A stretch of 64,000 bases of DNA from the NCBI GenBank assembly GCA_002368665.1, contig DFEK01000008.1, positions 276,315 to 340,314 on the forward strand, written 5' to 3'. The DNA is from Lachnospiraceae bacterium UBA3804 (GTDB lineage: Bacteria > Bacillota > Clostridia > Lachnospirales > Lachnospiraceae). Every line of letters starts with the position of its first letter. Position 1 is the first letter of the stretch. Positions 26,079 through 34,472 of this stretch are shown here, one piece after another. The notes beneath the pieces were generated by a model. That model was given only the letters and a program-made list of their open reading frames with translations. It had not been told where the DNA came from and did not search any database. The position numbers were made by a program, and so were the translations under genes.

Positions 26079-26190
26079 AATTGACGAGCTGTATGGCGGT
26101 AAGATTACCTTAGTACAGCTCGTTTTGATTATTCCCGATTGAATTGATTTCGGCAGGAATTATGATAAAATCAATACATAATTATATTCC
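26079..26190 (+). repeat. Terminator/promoter module, copy 1
   Basis: Starts with 31 bases identical to 29858-29888. These form a hairpin: outer stem ACGAGCTGTA/TACAGCTCGT, inner stem GGTAA/TTACC, then TTTT. About 50 bases on are TTGATT, 16 bases and TAAAAT, a plausible promoter for the regulator operon. Similarity to copy 2 continues to about 26190. Confidence 0.75.
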
Positions 26191-26247
26191 TGGTTGTAAA
26201 ATATGAGGACGGGCTCGAAGGATTCATAAAACAGAAGAGGATTCCAT

Positions 26248-26754
26248 ATGACAGAACGGATTAACAGAAAATTTTACGAAGCGATTTTAAACTTTGAAAA
26301 AGATGAGGATTCCAGGCAGTATTATTATGAAACCCTCTATTCAAAGACGGGGCGAATTCTGCCCGACGGGAAAGAAGAAATCGTAAAGAACGTAATTTTA
26401 CGTGTTTACGGTATTCTTTTTTGTGAGGATTTAGACCTTGCGCCCGGTGCGGAAGCCGGTTTTGACGAGGTGGAGGCAACGGCGGACAGACTCTATATCG
26501 GCGAGGTCGGGTTTGATCCGGAACATTGGTACCGGATGCGTTATCATTTTGCGGTAATCGATGAAGACAACTTTGAGCGATTTGCAGCGCTGGTAATTGC
26601 GGATTTAAAGGCGGGCGAGCTGCATGAGGCTATGAAAGAAGACGGTGACATGCTGATTGTCGGTGCTCTCGATCCGCTTTCCATGAGTGAGAATGAGAGA
26701 AAGAACCAGCATATTTATACGGTGAATCTGCCTGAGGAAGGAGGCATCGTATGA
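26248..26754 (+). CDS. Hypothetical protein co-transcribed with a SARP-like regulator
   Basis: A 168-residue acidic cytoplasmic protein without signal peptide or membrane segments. I recognise no family. It contains RVYGILFCEDLDLAPGAEAG and an alpha/beta pattern. It overlaps the regulator gene by ATGA, so the two are made together; it may modulate the regulator. AGAGGA precedes the ATG. Confidence 0.55.
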   Translation: MTERINRKFYEAILNFEKDEDSRQYYYETLYSKTGRILPDGKEEIVKNVILRVYGILFCEDLDLAPGAEAGFDEVEATADRLYIGEVGFDPEHWYRMRYHFAVIDEDNFERFAALVIADLKAGELHEAMKEDGDMLIVGALDPLSMSENERKNQHIYTVNLPEEGGIV

Positions 26755-27551
26755 ATATCATTCTTGTGGAAAAAGAGAAAAAATCGCTTACGGAAACCGA
26801 AAAAATGATCCGGAGCCTGCAAAAGGATGCGGAGATACTCTGTTTTGACAACAGCCCCGCGGCTCTTGCGGCTGCACGGAAGAAGCCGATTGATGTAGCA
26901 TTTCTGGATGTTCATCTTAATGAAATGGACGGATTGATTCTCGGAAGTTATCTGAAAGCATTAAACCCCAAAATCAATCTGATTTACCTGACGGATGAGC
27001 GCTCGGATGCTTTTGAGGCCATGGGAATCCGGGCGAGCGGATGCGTTCTGATGCCGACGAAAAAAGAGGACCTTCAAAGGGAACTTTCGGAGCTTCGAAA
27101 TTCGCTGGATAAGAAAGGTGATCACTCGGTGTTTGCCCAAACGTTCGGCAATTTTGAAATCTTTGTAGACGGAAAACCCGTGGTATTTAAGTATTCCAAG
27201 ACGAAGGAAATTCTTGCACTTTTAATCAATAACAGAGGAGCACAGACGACCAACGGGGAAATCATTGCGGCTCTTTGGGAGGATGACGACTCAAAGACTT
27301 CCTATCTTTCCAATCTCCGTCAGGATTTGCAGAATACCCTGACCGACTTAGGAATCAGTCATATCATCACGAAAATGCGCGGGAGCATGGGAATCGTAAA
27401 AGAAGCGATTGAGTGTGATATGTATGACTGGTTGGAAAAAAAGAAAAAGTCCAGATATCAATATCTCGGGGAATATATGAATCAGTACAGCTGGGCGGAA
27501 TATATTCACGCAGAGCTGGATGAGATCTATTACGGTTGGGATGACGAATAA
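26751..27551 (+). CDS. SARP-like transcriptional regulator with atypical receiver domain
   Basis: A 266-residue DNA-binding protein. Residues 1-115 form a receiver-like domain: the phospho-acceptor Asp is kept (FLDVHLNEMDG), but the acidic pair at the start reads VEKE rather than DD/DE. The usual K-P before the last helix reads L-M-P-T, so signalling may not use phosphorylation. Residues about 135-225 are an OmpR/SARP-type winged helix (FGNFEIFVDGKPVVFKYSKT; TKEILALLINNRGAQTTNGEII). The tail LGEYMNQYSWAEYIHAELDEIY resembles the start of a BTAD region. Genes on both sides have 11-bp direct repeats at their promoters and are candidate targets. Confidence 0.75.
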   Translation: MNIILVEKEKKSLTETEKMIRSLQKDAEILCFDNSPAALAAARKKPIDVAFLDVHLNEMDGLILGSYLKALNPKINLIYLTDERSDAFEAMGIRASGCVLMPTKKEDLQRELSELRNSLDKKGDHSVFAQTFGNFEIFVDGKPVVFKYSKTKEILALLINNRGAQTTNGEIIAALWEDDDSKTSYLSNLRQDLQNTLTDLGISHIITKMRGSMGIVKEAIECDMYDWLEKKKKSRYQYLGEYMNQYSWAEYIHAELDEIYYGWDDE

Positions 27552-27573
27552 AAGAAAAGAGGCTGCCGCTTAT

Positions 27574-27606
27574 GTGACTTTTGTGTGACAATTGCTGTGA
27601 TAAACT
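27574..27606 (+). promoter_or_regulatory. Promoter with 11-bp-spaced direct repeat (site 2)
   Basis: GTGAC at 27574 and 27585, exactly 11 bases apart, then TAAACT (27601-27606) in the -10 position. Aligned with site 1, GTGACAA-x2-GCT-x-TG is shared at the same distance from the -10. Confidence 0.55.
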
Positions 27607-27660
27607 TACATCATAAAATGAATCATTCACCTACCTGCACACAGATTGGAGGGCTACGAT

Positions 27661-29337
27661 ATGAAGAAGATTATGATGAACCTTACAGTATTTGCAGCAG
27701 CAGCGTCACTGGCAGTTTTAATCCCTTTTACTTCTTACGCAAAAGAGATCGACGATGTTGAATTAAACGAAGAAGAAAAAATCGTGGTGGTAGAAACTAC
27801 TCCCGTAGAAGAATTACTGAATGAAGAAGATATCGAAGAAGTAGCATCTGCGGAAGAAGAAGGAACAATCGAAGCGCCCAACTATGACGAGGATGCAGAC
27901 CTCTATGAAGAAGAAGCCAGGCAGGCGGAAGAAAATCTGAAAGCAAGAGAAAAAGAAGCGAAAGAGGCTGAACAAAAGAAAAAAGCCGAGAAAGACTTAG
28001 GCAATGCTCTTGTTAAAGAAGAAAAAAAACTGGCAGCATCCATGGTAACGGGAATGGTTGATCAGATGGCTAAGCAGTGGCCGCAGTTAACCTTCATCCT
28101 TACTCCGTTTAAGGCACTGATCAGCGATATGTTCGCCCTCGGCGCAAGCAACGATCCAAACGCAGCAACGATGGAGAAGCTCAAAGAGATCGACAATCAT
28201 CTCGACAGCATGGAAGCAAATTTAAAACAGCATTCGGAAGACCTTGCGGTATTCACTTCCATCGGCGGTGACTTCCAGGATGTGAAGAAACACACCAAAT
28301 CCCTTTCGGATAAAATTACCGGTATCCGCAACGCTTATAACAGCGGCGAGATTACCATCGAAGAGTATAACAAAGAAATTGCAGCATTATACAACAGCGC
28401 TGAATACGCAGCCTTAACGTCAGCACTCAATGGTGCAACCTTCGATTATGACGGAGATACCTCTTACGCCATCGATGAAAAATCCATCTTTGGTGCAGCA
28501 TATAATCTTCAGTGCAACAAGGTAATGTTTTCCGGTGAAGCAATCGACTGTACAACACCTTACCTTCTGCGCCAGCTGGCAACTTATCTCAGAGGGTATG
28601 CAGTCATCAATGTGGTTCTGGATTCTTATGAACAGGTAAACGGAACGAGCCGTACCGTAACCATAAGGAAAACGATGTACGAAGACACCGAAAGAGTAGT
28701 GAAACTTTATAAGGATTATTTCAATACCCATCGATACACTTTCTTAAACAAGAGCTCCAATCCGGTAAACCACGTAAGACTGAATCAGAAAATCATTTTA
28801 TCCTGCGGATTCACGAAAGAATACGTCGGATCCAAGGCAGTGGGTGATGAAAATAAATTAAAAAGTTATACGCCTCCCGTAATGACCAGATTTCCGTTAA
28901 GCAAAGATCAGATGAATGCACTTGCCAAATATGCAAAGAGCAAAAACAAATCTGTCTACGATATTCTTTTCGACGAAGTGGGATTCACAATGAGTGTTGC
29001 ACCGACAATGCAAAACCGGTTATTATTTGCCAAATATGATTGCTCGACATTAAATGAAAATTCAACCATAACTGTTCCTGTACTCGACGGACTCAAAATC
29101 AGATTAGACACCACGACACTGAAGGAAGCTGTCAAAAAAGCAGATATGACCTGTATGCCGACCGGCCCTCAGTTTATGACCTACGAATCCTCCTACAGCA
29201 CCGGATACTCCAGACCGTCTTACAATTACATGCAGGCAATCCAGATTAACAAGGTTGGTGCGGAAGATACCAAGGTTTTACTGGCAGATATGTACCAGGT
29301 ACAATGCAATCCTATGATGTTATTCTTTACAAGATAA
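27661..29337 (+). CDS. Large secreted helical protein of unknown function
   Basis: A 558-residue exported protein. The ATG at 27661 has GGAGGG seven bases upstream. Signal peptide about 1-28 (ending TSYAKE), an acidic region about 30-85, a charged coiled coil (EEEARQAEENLKAREKEAKE) to about 130, a hydrophobic stretch (WPQLTFILTPFKALISDMFALG, about 145-165), further long helices (KLKEIDNHLDSMEANLKQHSEDL) and a mixed C-terminal half of about 330 residues. The long-helix-plus-hydrophobic layout recalls helical pore-forming toxins, but I see no specific family motif. It belongs to the candidate SARP-like regulon. Confidence 0.65.
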   Translation: MKKIMMNLTVFAAAASLAVLIPFTSYAKEIDDVELNEEEKIVVVETTPVEELLNEEDIEEVASAEEEGTIEAPNYDEDADLYEEEARQAEENLKAREKEAKEAEQKKKAEKDLGNALVKEEKKLAASMVTGMVDQMAKQWPQLTFILTPFKALISDMFALGASNDPNAATMEKLKEIDNHLDSMEANLKQHSEDLAVFTSIGGDFQDVKKHTKSLSDKITGIRNAYNSGEITIEEYNKEIAALYNSAEYAALTSALNGATFDYDGDTSYAIDEKSIFGAAYNLQCNKVMFSGEAIDCTTPYLLRQLATYLRGYAVINVVLDSYEQVNGTSRTVTIRKTMYEDTERVVKLYKDYFNTHRYTFLNKSSNPVNHVRLNQKIILSCGFTKEYVGSKAVGDENKLKSYTPPVMTRFPLSKDQMNALAKYAKSKNKSVYDILFDEVGFTMSVAPTMQNRLLFAKYDCSTLNENSTITVPVLDGLKIRLDTTTLKEAVKKADMTCMPTGPQFMTYESSYSTGYSRPSYNYMQAIQINKVGAEDTKVLLADMYQVQCNPMMLFFTR

Positions 29338-29421
29338 ATACGATATAAGAACGAGTTTTTCAAACGTTTATTACTATGTAGCTGCATTAAAAATACAAAA
29401 ATATAGAGGTAATTGTATTTT

Positions 29422-29826
29422 ATGAAAATTGATCATATAGGATATGCTGTAAGGAACATTGATAAAGCAAAAAAATCTTTTGAAACATTAGGATATGTTT
29501 TTGAAGAAACTATTGAAGATAGAGATAGAAATATTTATATTGCATTCGGAGAGATGGATGGGTACAGGATAGAACTAGTTGCTCCAATCTCCGAAGAATC
29601 ACCTGTAGATACGCATCTTTCCAAAATAGGTCCGACACCGTATCATATTTGTTATAAGAGCGACAACATTGAAGCGGATATTGAGAGTTTAACGGCAAAC
29701 AGATATAAGGTTTTAATTCCGTTAGTTCCGGCAATTGCATTTGGTAACAAGAGAGTTGTATTTATGTATTCTCTTGCTGTTGGATTAATTGAGATTGTTG
29801 AGGAATACGAAATGAAGAGTGTGTGA
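29422..29826 (+). CDS. VOC (glyoxalase/epimerase-like) family protein
   Basis: A 134-residue cytoplasmic metalloprotein. It has the VOC betaalphabetabetabeta pattern twice: KIDHIGYAVRNIDKAKKSFETLGY at the start with His near residue 4, GYRIELVAPI with Glu, TPYHICYKSDNIE with a second His, and VGLIEIVEE with the last Glu. This gives the four-ligand set of methylmalonyl-CoA epimerase-like enzymes. Base composition is more AT-rich than neighbours and codon use (TTA, AGA, ATA) differs, suggesting recent acquisition. A weak GAGG lies about 13 bases before the ATG; TTG at 29413 is an alternative start. Confidence 0.75.
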   Translation: MKIDHIGYAVRNIDKAKKSFETLGYVFEETIEDRDRNIYIAFGEMDGYRIELVAPISEESPVDTHLSKIGPTPYHICYKSDNIEADIESLTANRYKVLIPLVPAIAFGNKRVVFMYSLAVGLIEIVEEYEMKSV

Positions 29827-29857
29827 AAGTTTTTCTGTAAATAAGATATCCTAAGAT

Positions 29858-29967
29858 AATTGACGAGCTGTATGGCGGTAAGATTACCGTTGTCCAGCTC
29901 GTTTTGACTATCCCTAATCCCATTGATTTCGTCAAGAATTATGATAAAATTTGTATATCATTATATT
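29858..29967 (+). repeat. Terminator/promoter module, copy 2
   Basis: Second copy of the module at 26079. The hairpin has ACGAGCTG/CAGCTCGT outside and CGGTAA/TTACCG inside; the inner stem is one pair longer than in copy 1. TTGATT, 16 bases and TAAAAT follow and should drive the downstream lipoprotein gene. Confidence 0.75.
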
Positions 29968-30024
29968 GCGATAGAACTTGCTAAGGAGAAGTTCAATGCT
30001 TGAGACATTGGAGGGATTATCATA

Positions 30025-30795
30025 ATGAGAAAGCAAATTGTCGGAATAACTGTTTGCATACTGTCGCTGTTTTTACTTTCCGGATGTAATTTGTTCTCGA
30101 ATCATTCGGGTGTAAATAATACCCCTAATTATCCAACGGAGGCAGAAATGGATCAATTCGCCGAGGATACGGTCTGCGGGGAAAACATTGAAAGAGCGGA
30201 CCCGGTGCTTTACAGGTACAGATCATTGGACCGCGATTTGGAATTTGACGTGGATTATAATCCCGGTACGACTTCGCTGGACGGATCTTTTGCCCAGACT
30301 GCGAGTGGCTATTTTTTAACCACGGATTATTCCCTTGCGGTTCATTATTTCTGGCAGAAAGAATATGAAAAGGCGGTTAATTCTCATATATTTTCTTATT
30401 GTTATTGTCATGGTTGTACGGGGGATAATCTGTACTATTCGGGAAGAGGTTTGCAAGTCTATATGGATAAGGATGTGACCGAAGAGCAAATCGCCGAACT
30501 GGAAGAACTGTTAAGACAGCTTCGTGATATTTGCGTAAAGGAAATGGATTATCATACCTCGGAACCTGATTTCTATTATACGATTGATTTTAATCTCGTC
30601 GATCCGGATACACTTCTGATAACAAATTGTGAAACAGTAAAAATTTATGCAACCACCACGGATGAAGAATTAAGAGTTTCGGAATTTGAGGAACTAAGCT
30701 CCCAAGGCTATGAGGGCCCGCCGAAGAGAATTGAAAACGGAGATGCTTTCATCTGTATGTACGGAAGCGGAAGAAGCGAGGAATGGGATTTTTAA
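30025..30795 (+). CDS. Putative lipoprotein of unknown function
   Basis: A 256-residue exported protein with a signal peptide ending in LLSGC (Cys near 21). The mature part is acidic and rich in Tyr and Asp, with a Cys pair in YCYCHGCTGD. No family is recognised. A GGAGGG site precedes the ATG. It is driven by copy 2 of the terminator/promoter module and followed by the regulatory region of the fructose operon. Confidence 0.6.
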   Translation: MRKQIVGITVCILSLFLLSGCNLFSNHSGVNNTPNYPTEAEMDQFAEDTVCGENIERADPVLYRYRSLDRDLEFDVDYNPGTTSLDGSFAQTASGYFLTTDYSLAVHYFWQKEYEKAVNSHIFSYCYCHGCTGDNLYYSGRGLQVYMDKDVTEEQIAELEELLRQLRDICVKEMDYHTSEPDFYYTIDFNLVDPDTLLITNCETVKIYATTTDEELRVSEFEELSSQGYEGPPKRIENGDAFICMYGSGRSEEWDF

Positions 30796-30820
30796 AAATG
30801 CCATGCATGGAAACATGAAC

Positions 30821-30926
30821 GATTTTGCACGATTTTACATACGAAATGATTGATTTTGGCAGATTTTACTAAAAAAATAAATTATATTTGTGGAGAAATT
30901 TGGTTGATTTTGACCGAGTTTGACCG
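30821..30926. promoter_or_regulatory. Three paired 10-bp direct repeats (candidate DeoR/FruR operators)
   Basis: GATTTT begins at 30821 and 30831, at 30852 and 30862, and at 30906, with GAGTTT at 30916. Each pair is spaced exactly 10 bases, typically as GATTTTGCAC or GATTTTACAT. The last pair (GATTTTGACC GAGTTTGACC) abuts the -10 of the fructose operon promoter. DeoR-family repressors often bind direct repeats, and the operon ends with a deoR-family gene. Confidence 0.6.
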
Positions 30927-30929
30927 TAT

Positions 30930-30935
30930 TATAAT
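30930..30935 (+). promoter_or_regulatory. -10 box of the fructose PTS operon
   Basis: TATAAT, 74 bases before the fruK start. No clear -35 at 17 bases; the region is occupied by the TTGACC repeats. Confidence 0.55.
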
Positions 30936-31009
30936 TCTTGTAGGGAGTAATACGATTGAATTCGGTCTTTTTTATTGAATCGGTCATGAACATGCAAAGG
31001 AGGGGCAAT

Positions 31010-31918
31010 ATGATTTACACTGTAACCTTCAACCCGTCTTTAGACTATATCGTAACTGTTGATGATTTCAAACTCGGTCTTACAAATCGGACAACGTCCG
31101 AGTTAATGCTTCCCGGCGGGAAGGGCATTAATGTTTCCATTGTATTATCCAATCTGGGAATCGAGAATACGGCGCTTTATTTTGCGGCAGGTTTTGTCGG
31201 AAGAGAGATTACCGCAAAGGTTAAGGAAAGCGGGATTCTGGCGGATGCAATAGAAATCGGGGAAGGGTGCTCGAGAATCAATCTGAAATTAAAGAGCATC
31301 GACGGAACCGAAATCAACGGTATGGGACCGGAAATCAGTCCGGAAAAACTGGAAGTTCTCATGACAAAACTGGATGCATTGAAAGAAGGAGATACGCTCT
31401 GCCTTGCAGGAAGCATTCCGTCCAGTATGCCGGGCACGATTTATTCGGATATCTGCAAAAAACTTGACGGAAGAGGAATCCGGATTGTGGTGGATGCAAC
31501 AAGGGATCTTCTGGTAAATGTCCTTGAGTATCATCCGTTTTTGATTAAACCGAATAACCATGAACTCGGCGAGATTTTCGGTGCGGAATTAAAAACAAGA
31601 GAAAGCGTTGTACCGTATGCAAAGAAACTGCAGGAGATGGGAGCACAGAACGTATTAATCTCCATGGCAGGCGAAGGCGGAGTACTGGCAGCAGCGGACG
31701 GAGGTATCTATATGTCCGAAGCACCGAAAGGAAAACTTGTAAACGGCGTCGGCGCGGGAGACTCCATGGTGGCCGGATTTTTATACGGATTCCTGGAAAA
31801 AGGAGAGTATGAATACGCTTTTAAGATGGGACTTTCGACAGGTTCTGCAAGTGCGTTTTCGGAATATCTGGCAACAAAGGAAGAAGTGGAAGCGGTTTAT
31901 CGGAGTTTAGGCCACTGA
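31010..31918 (+). CDS. fruK: 1-phosphofructokinase
   Basis: Phosphorylates fructose-1-phosphate, the product of the fructose PTS, to fructose-1,6-bisphosphate. A PfkB/ribokinase-family protein of 302 residues: start MIYTVTFNPSLDYIV, substrate motif LPGGKGINVS near 34-43 and the catalytic anion-hole motif GVGAGDSMVAGF near 244-255. AAAGGAGGGG precedes the ATG at 31010; an upstream in-frame start at 30956 has no site. First gene of a five-gene operon; the EIIABC gene starts 77 bases on. Confidence 0.95.
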   Translation: MIYTVTFNPSLDYIVTVDDFKLGLTNRTTSELMLPGGKGINVSIVLSNLGIENTALYFAAGFVGREITAKVKESGILADAIEIGEGCSRINLKLKSIDGTEINGMGPEISPEKLEVLMTKLDALKEGDTLCLAGSIPSSMPGTIYSDICKKLDGRGIRIVVDATRDLLVNVLEYHPFLIKPNNHELGEIFGAELKTRESVVPYAKKLQEMGAQNVLISMAGEGGVLAAADGGIYMSEAPKGKLVNGVGAGDSMVAGFLYGFLEKGEYEYAFKMGLSTGSASAFSEYLATKEEVEAVYRSLGH

Positions 31919-31995
31919 TCGGGCGGCAGACATAGTGACAAAAAAGAAACAAAAGGAAACAGAACAAAAAGCAAAAAAGAAAAGGAGGAGAGGGT

Positions 31996-34053
31996 ATGAG
32001 AATTACGGAACTTCTGGATAAGCGGAGCGTTGATCTGAATGCGGCGCCGAAATCCAAAAAGGAAGCCATTGACATGGCGGTAGAACTCATGGCGGCAAGC
32101 GGAAAAGTTCAGGATAAGGAAGCTTACCGGGCACTTGTTTACGCAAGAGAAGAAGAAAGCACGACAGGTGTCGGAGAAGGAATTGCAATTCCTCACGGAA
32201 AAGGTGGCTGCATCGATAAGCCCGGACTTGCGGCAATGATTATTAAGGACGGTGTGGATTACGAAGCACTCGATGACGAACCTGTCAATATCCTTTTCTT
32301 AATTGCGGCACCCGATACCAAGGACAATGTTCATCTGGATGTAATGAGTAAATTATCCATGATGCTGATGGATGAGGATTTTCGAAACAACCTGATCAAT
32401 GCTAAAGACGTGGATGAATTCCTCGCAGTCATTGATAAGGCGGACGAAGAAAAGAAGAGCGTGGATGAAGGTCTTGCAGATGTGGTAATTGATGCAGGAA
32501 GCAGGTATCTGGTAGCGGTAACAAGCTGTCCGACCGGTATTGCACACACCTATATGGCAGCAGAAGGACTGGAGAAGGCAGCATCCAAAGCAGGAATCCC
32601 GATTAAAATCGAAACCAGAGGATCTTCGGGTGCAAAGAATACACTGACCGCGGATGATATTAAAGATGCACTTTGCGTAATCGTAACCGCTGATGCGAAA
32701 GTTCCGATGGAACGTTTTGCGGGAAAGAAAGTCATTCAGCGAAAGGTTGCAGACGGAATCAATAAGGCCGACGAACTCGTTTCCCTTGCATTGTCGGGAA
32801 ATGCGCCCGTATTTAACGGCGGCGGAGCCGAGGAAGCAGGCGAGAGCAAGTCTTCTGAAAAGAGCGGCGTAGGACATAAAGTTTATACCTGGCTGATGAG
32901 CGGTGTATCCCATATGCTTCCGTTCGTTATCGGCGGCGGTATTTTAGTGGCACTTGCATTCCTTGTTGATACGATTGCCGGATACGGTGCAACCGGCGGC
33001 GGAGATTTCGGCAGCATCACACCGCTTGCGGCATTCCTGAAATATGTCGGCGGACTGGCAATGGGTCTGATGGTTCCGGTTCTCGCAGGTTATATCGCAT
33101 ATGCAATTGCAGACCGTCCCGGTCTTGCGGTTGGTTTTGTAGGAGGTATTCTTGCCGCAAACGGAAATGCAATTCTTTCCAACTTCGGTTTTGCATCCGG
33201 AACGTTAATGGACGGAAAGGCAGTCGGCGGTTTCGGACAGTTTTTGATGAAATTTGCATTCCAGCAGCCTGACGGCGGTAATACCGTATCCGGTTTCTTA
33301 GGCGGTATTGCAGCTGGTTTCCTTGCAGGGTTTCTGGTACTCGGTCTTCGTAAGATCGGTGAAAAATTACCGGCTGCACTTGACGGTTTAAAGCCTACCC
33401 TGATTTACCCGCTTGTCGGTATTTTCTGTGAAGGCGTGATTATGTGCTTCGTTTTAAATCCCGTAATCGGACTGATTAATACCGGTCTTTCAAATGCCCT
33501 TACCGCTATCGGAAGCGCAAACATGGTTTGGCTGATGGGACTTATTCTGGGTGCCATGATGGCAATTGATATGGGCGGTCCGATCAACAAAGCCGCTTAT
33601 GTATTCGGTACCGGTATGCTGGCGCAGGCAGCACTTTCCACCGATCCGGCATTCCAGCAGATGGCATACATTGCAATGGCAGCAGTTATGGTCGGCGGTA
33701 TGGTTCCTCCTATCGGAATTGCACTTGCATGCTTCATTTTCCCGAAGAAGTTTACGAAGGCAGAAAGAGGTTCCGCGGTATCCAACCTGGTTATGGGTGC
33801 ATCCTTCATTACGGAAGGTGCGATTCCCTTCGCAGCGGCAGATCCGCTTCATGTAATTCCCTGCACTATGGTAGGCGCAGGTGTGGCAGGACTTCTTGCA
33901 GCACTCTTTAAATGTACTTTGATGGCTCCTCACGGCGGTGTATTTGTTTTTGCAACCGTAGGTCACCCGCTTCTTTATGTAGTAGCATGGTTAATCGGAA
34001 GTGCCGTAACCTGCTTCTTACTCGGAATTTTGAAGAAACCGGCTGAAAAATAA
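31996..34053 (+). CDS. fruA: PTS fructose transporter subunit IIABC
   Basis: Membrane permease that imports fructose and phosphorylates it at C1. The 685 residues hold all three units in order: EIIA about 1-145 with phospho-His67 in IAIPHGKG; EIIB about 165-265 with phospho-Cys178 in SCPTGIAHTYMAAE; EIIC about 285-680 with many helices and the segment MDLGGPxNKAAY-like (DMGGPINKAAYVFG). AAGGAGGAGAGG lies before the ATG. All phosphorylation residues are present. Confidence 0.96.
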   Translation: MRITELLDKRSVDLNAAPKSKKEAIDMAVELMAASGKVQDKEAYRALVYAREEESTTGVGEGIAIPHGKGGCIDKPGLAAMIIKDGVDYEALDDEPVNILFLIAAPDTKDNVHLDVMSKLSMMLMDEDFRNNLINAKDVDEFLAVIDKADEEKKSVDEGLADVVIDAGSRYLVAVTSCPTGIAHTYMAAEGLEKAASKAGIPIKIETRGSSGAKNTLTADDIKDALCVIVTADAKVPMERFAGKKVIQRKVADGINKADELVSLALSGNAPVFNGGGAEEAGESKSSEKSGVGHKVYTWLMSGVSHMLPFVIGGGILVALAFLVDTIAGYGATGGGDFGSITPLAAFLKYVGGLAMGLMVPVLAGYIAYAIADRPGLAVGFVGGILAANGNAILSNFGFASGTLMDGKAVGGFGQFLMKFAFQQPDGGNTVSGFLGGIAAGFLAGFLVLGLRKIGEKLPAALDGLKPTLIYPLVGIFCEGVIMCFVLNPVIGLINTGLSNALTAIGSANMVWLMGLILGAMMAIDMGGPINKAAYVFGTGMLAQAALSTDPAFQQMAYIAMAAVMVGGMVPPIGIALACFIFPKKFTKAERGSAVSNLVMGASFITEGAIPFAAADPLHVIPCTMVGAGVAGLLAALFKCTLMAPHGGVFVFATVGHPLLYVVAWLIGSAVTCFLLGILKKPAEK

Positions 34054-34141
34054 GACATCAAAACCGGGAAAAACGGAAAGTAAAAACACAATATAAAATA
34101 AATTATAAAGGTAAACAAAAAATATAAGGAGGGTTTTTATT

Positions 34142-34399
34142 ATGGCAAGTTTTGATTATGTAATTAAGGATGTACACGGAATTCATGCTCGTCCCGCAAC
34201 GGAGCTGTTCAAACTGATCAAAGGAAGAGACTGTGTTGTTAAAGTAGCAAAGGGCGATAAGGAAGTTCCGTTTAAGGGCGTTATGGGAATTATGTCCTTA
34301 GGTGCAAAGCAGGGCGATTCCGTTAAATTTTCCTTTGAGGGTGCAGAGGCTGATGCACTGATGGCAGAAGTAAAAGCATTTATGGAAGCCAATCTGTAA
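34142..34399 (+). CDS. ptsH: HPr-type phosphocarrier lacking Ser46
   Basis: Passes phosphate from EI to EIIA. An 85-residue protein with His15 in GIHARPA intact. The region around the HPr-kinase site reads FKGVMGIMSLGA: aligned with Bacillus HPr, where KSIMGVMS places Ser at 46, this protein has Gly46 (codon GGC). Ser52 is conserved. It should therefore work in sugar transport but not be phosphorylated by HPr kinase or act as a CcpA corepressor in the usual way. GGAGGG precedes the ATG. Confidence 0.93.
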   Translation: MASFDYVIKDVHGIHARPATELFKLIKGRDCVVKVAKGDKEVPFKGVMGIMSLGAKQGDSVKFSFEGAEADALMAEVKAFMEANL

Positions 34400-34472
34400 A
34401 CGGATCTGCAGGCAGATTTGTTTCAGAGAGATACAGGTAACCCGTATGATTTGAATGATGAAGGAGAAGCAT

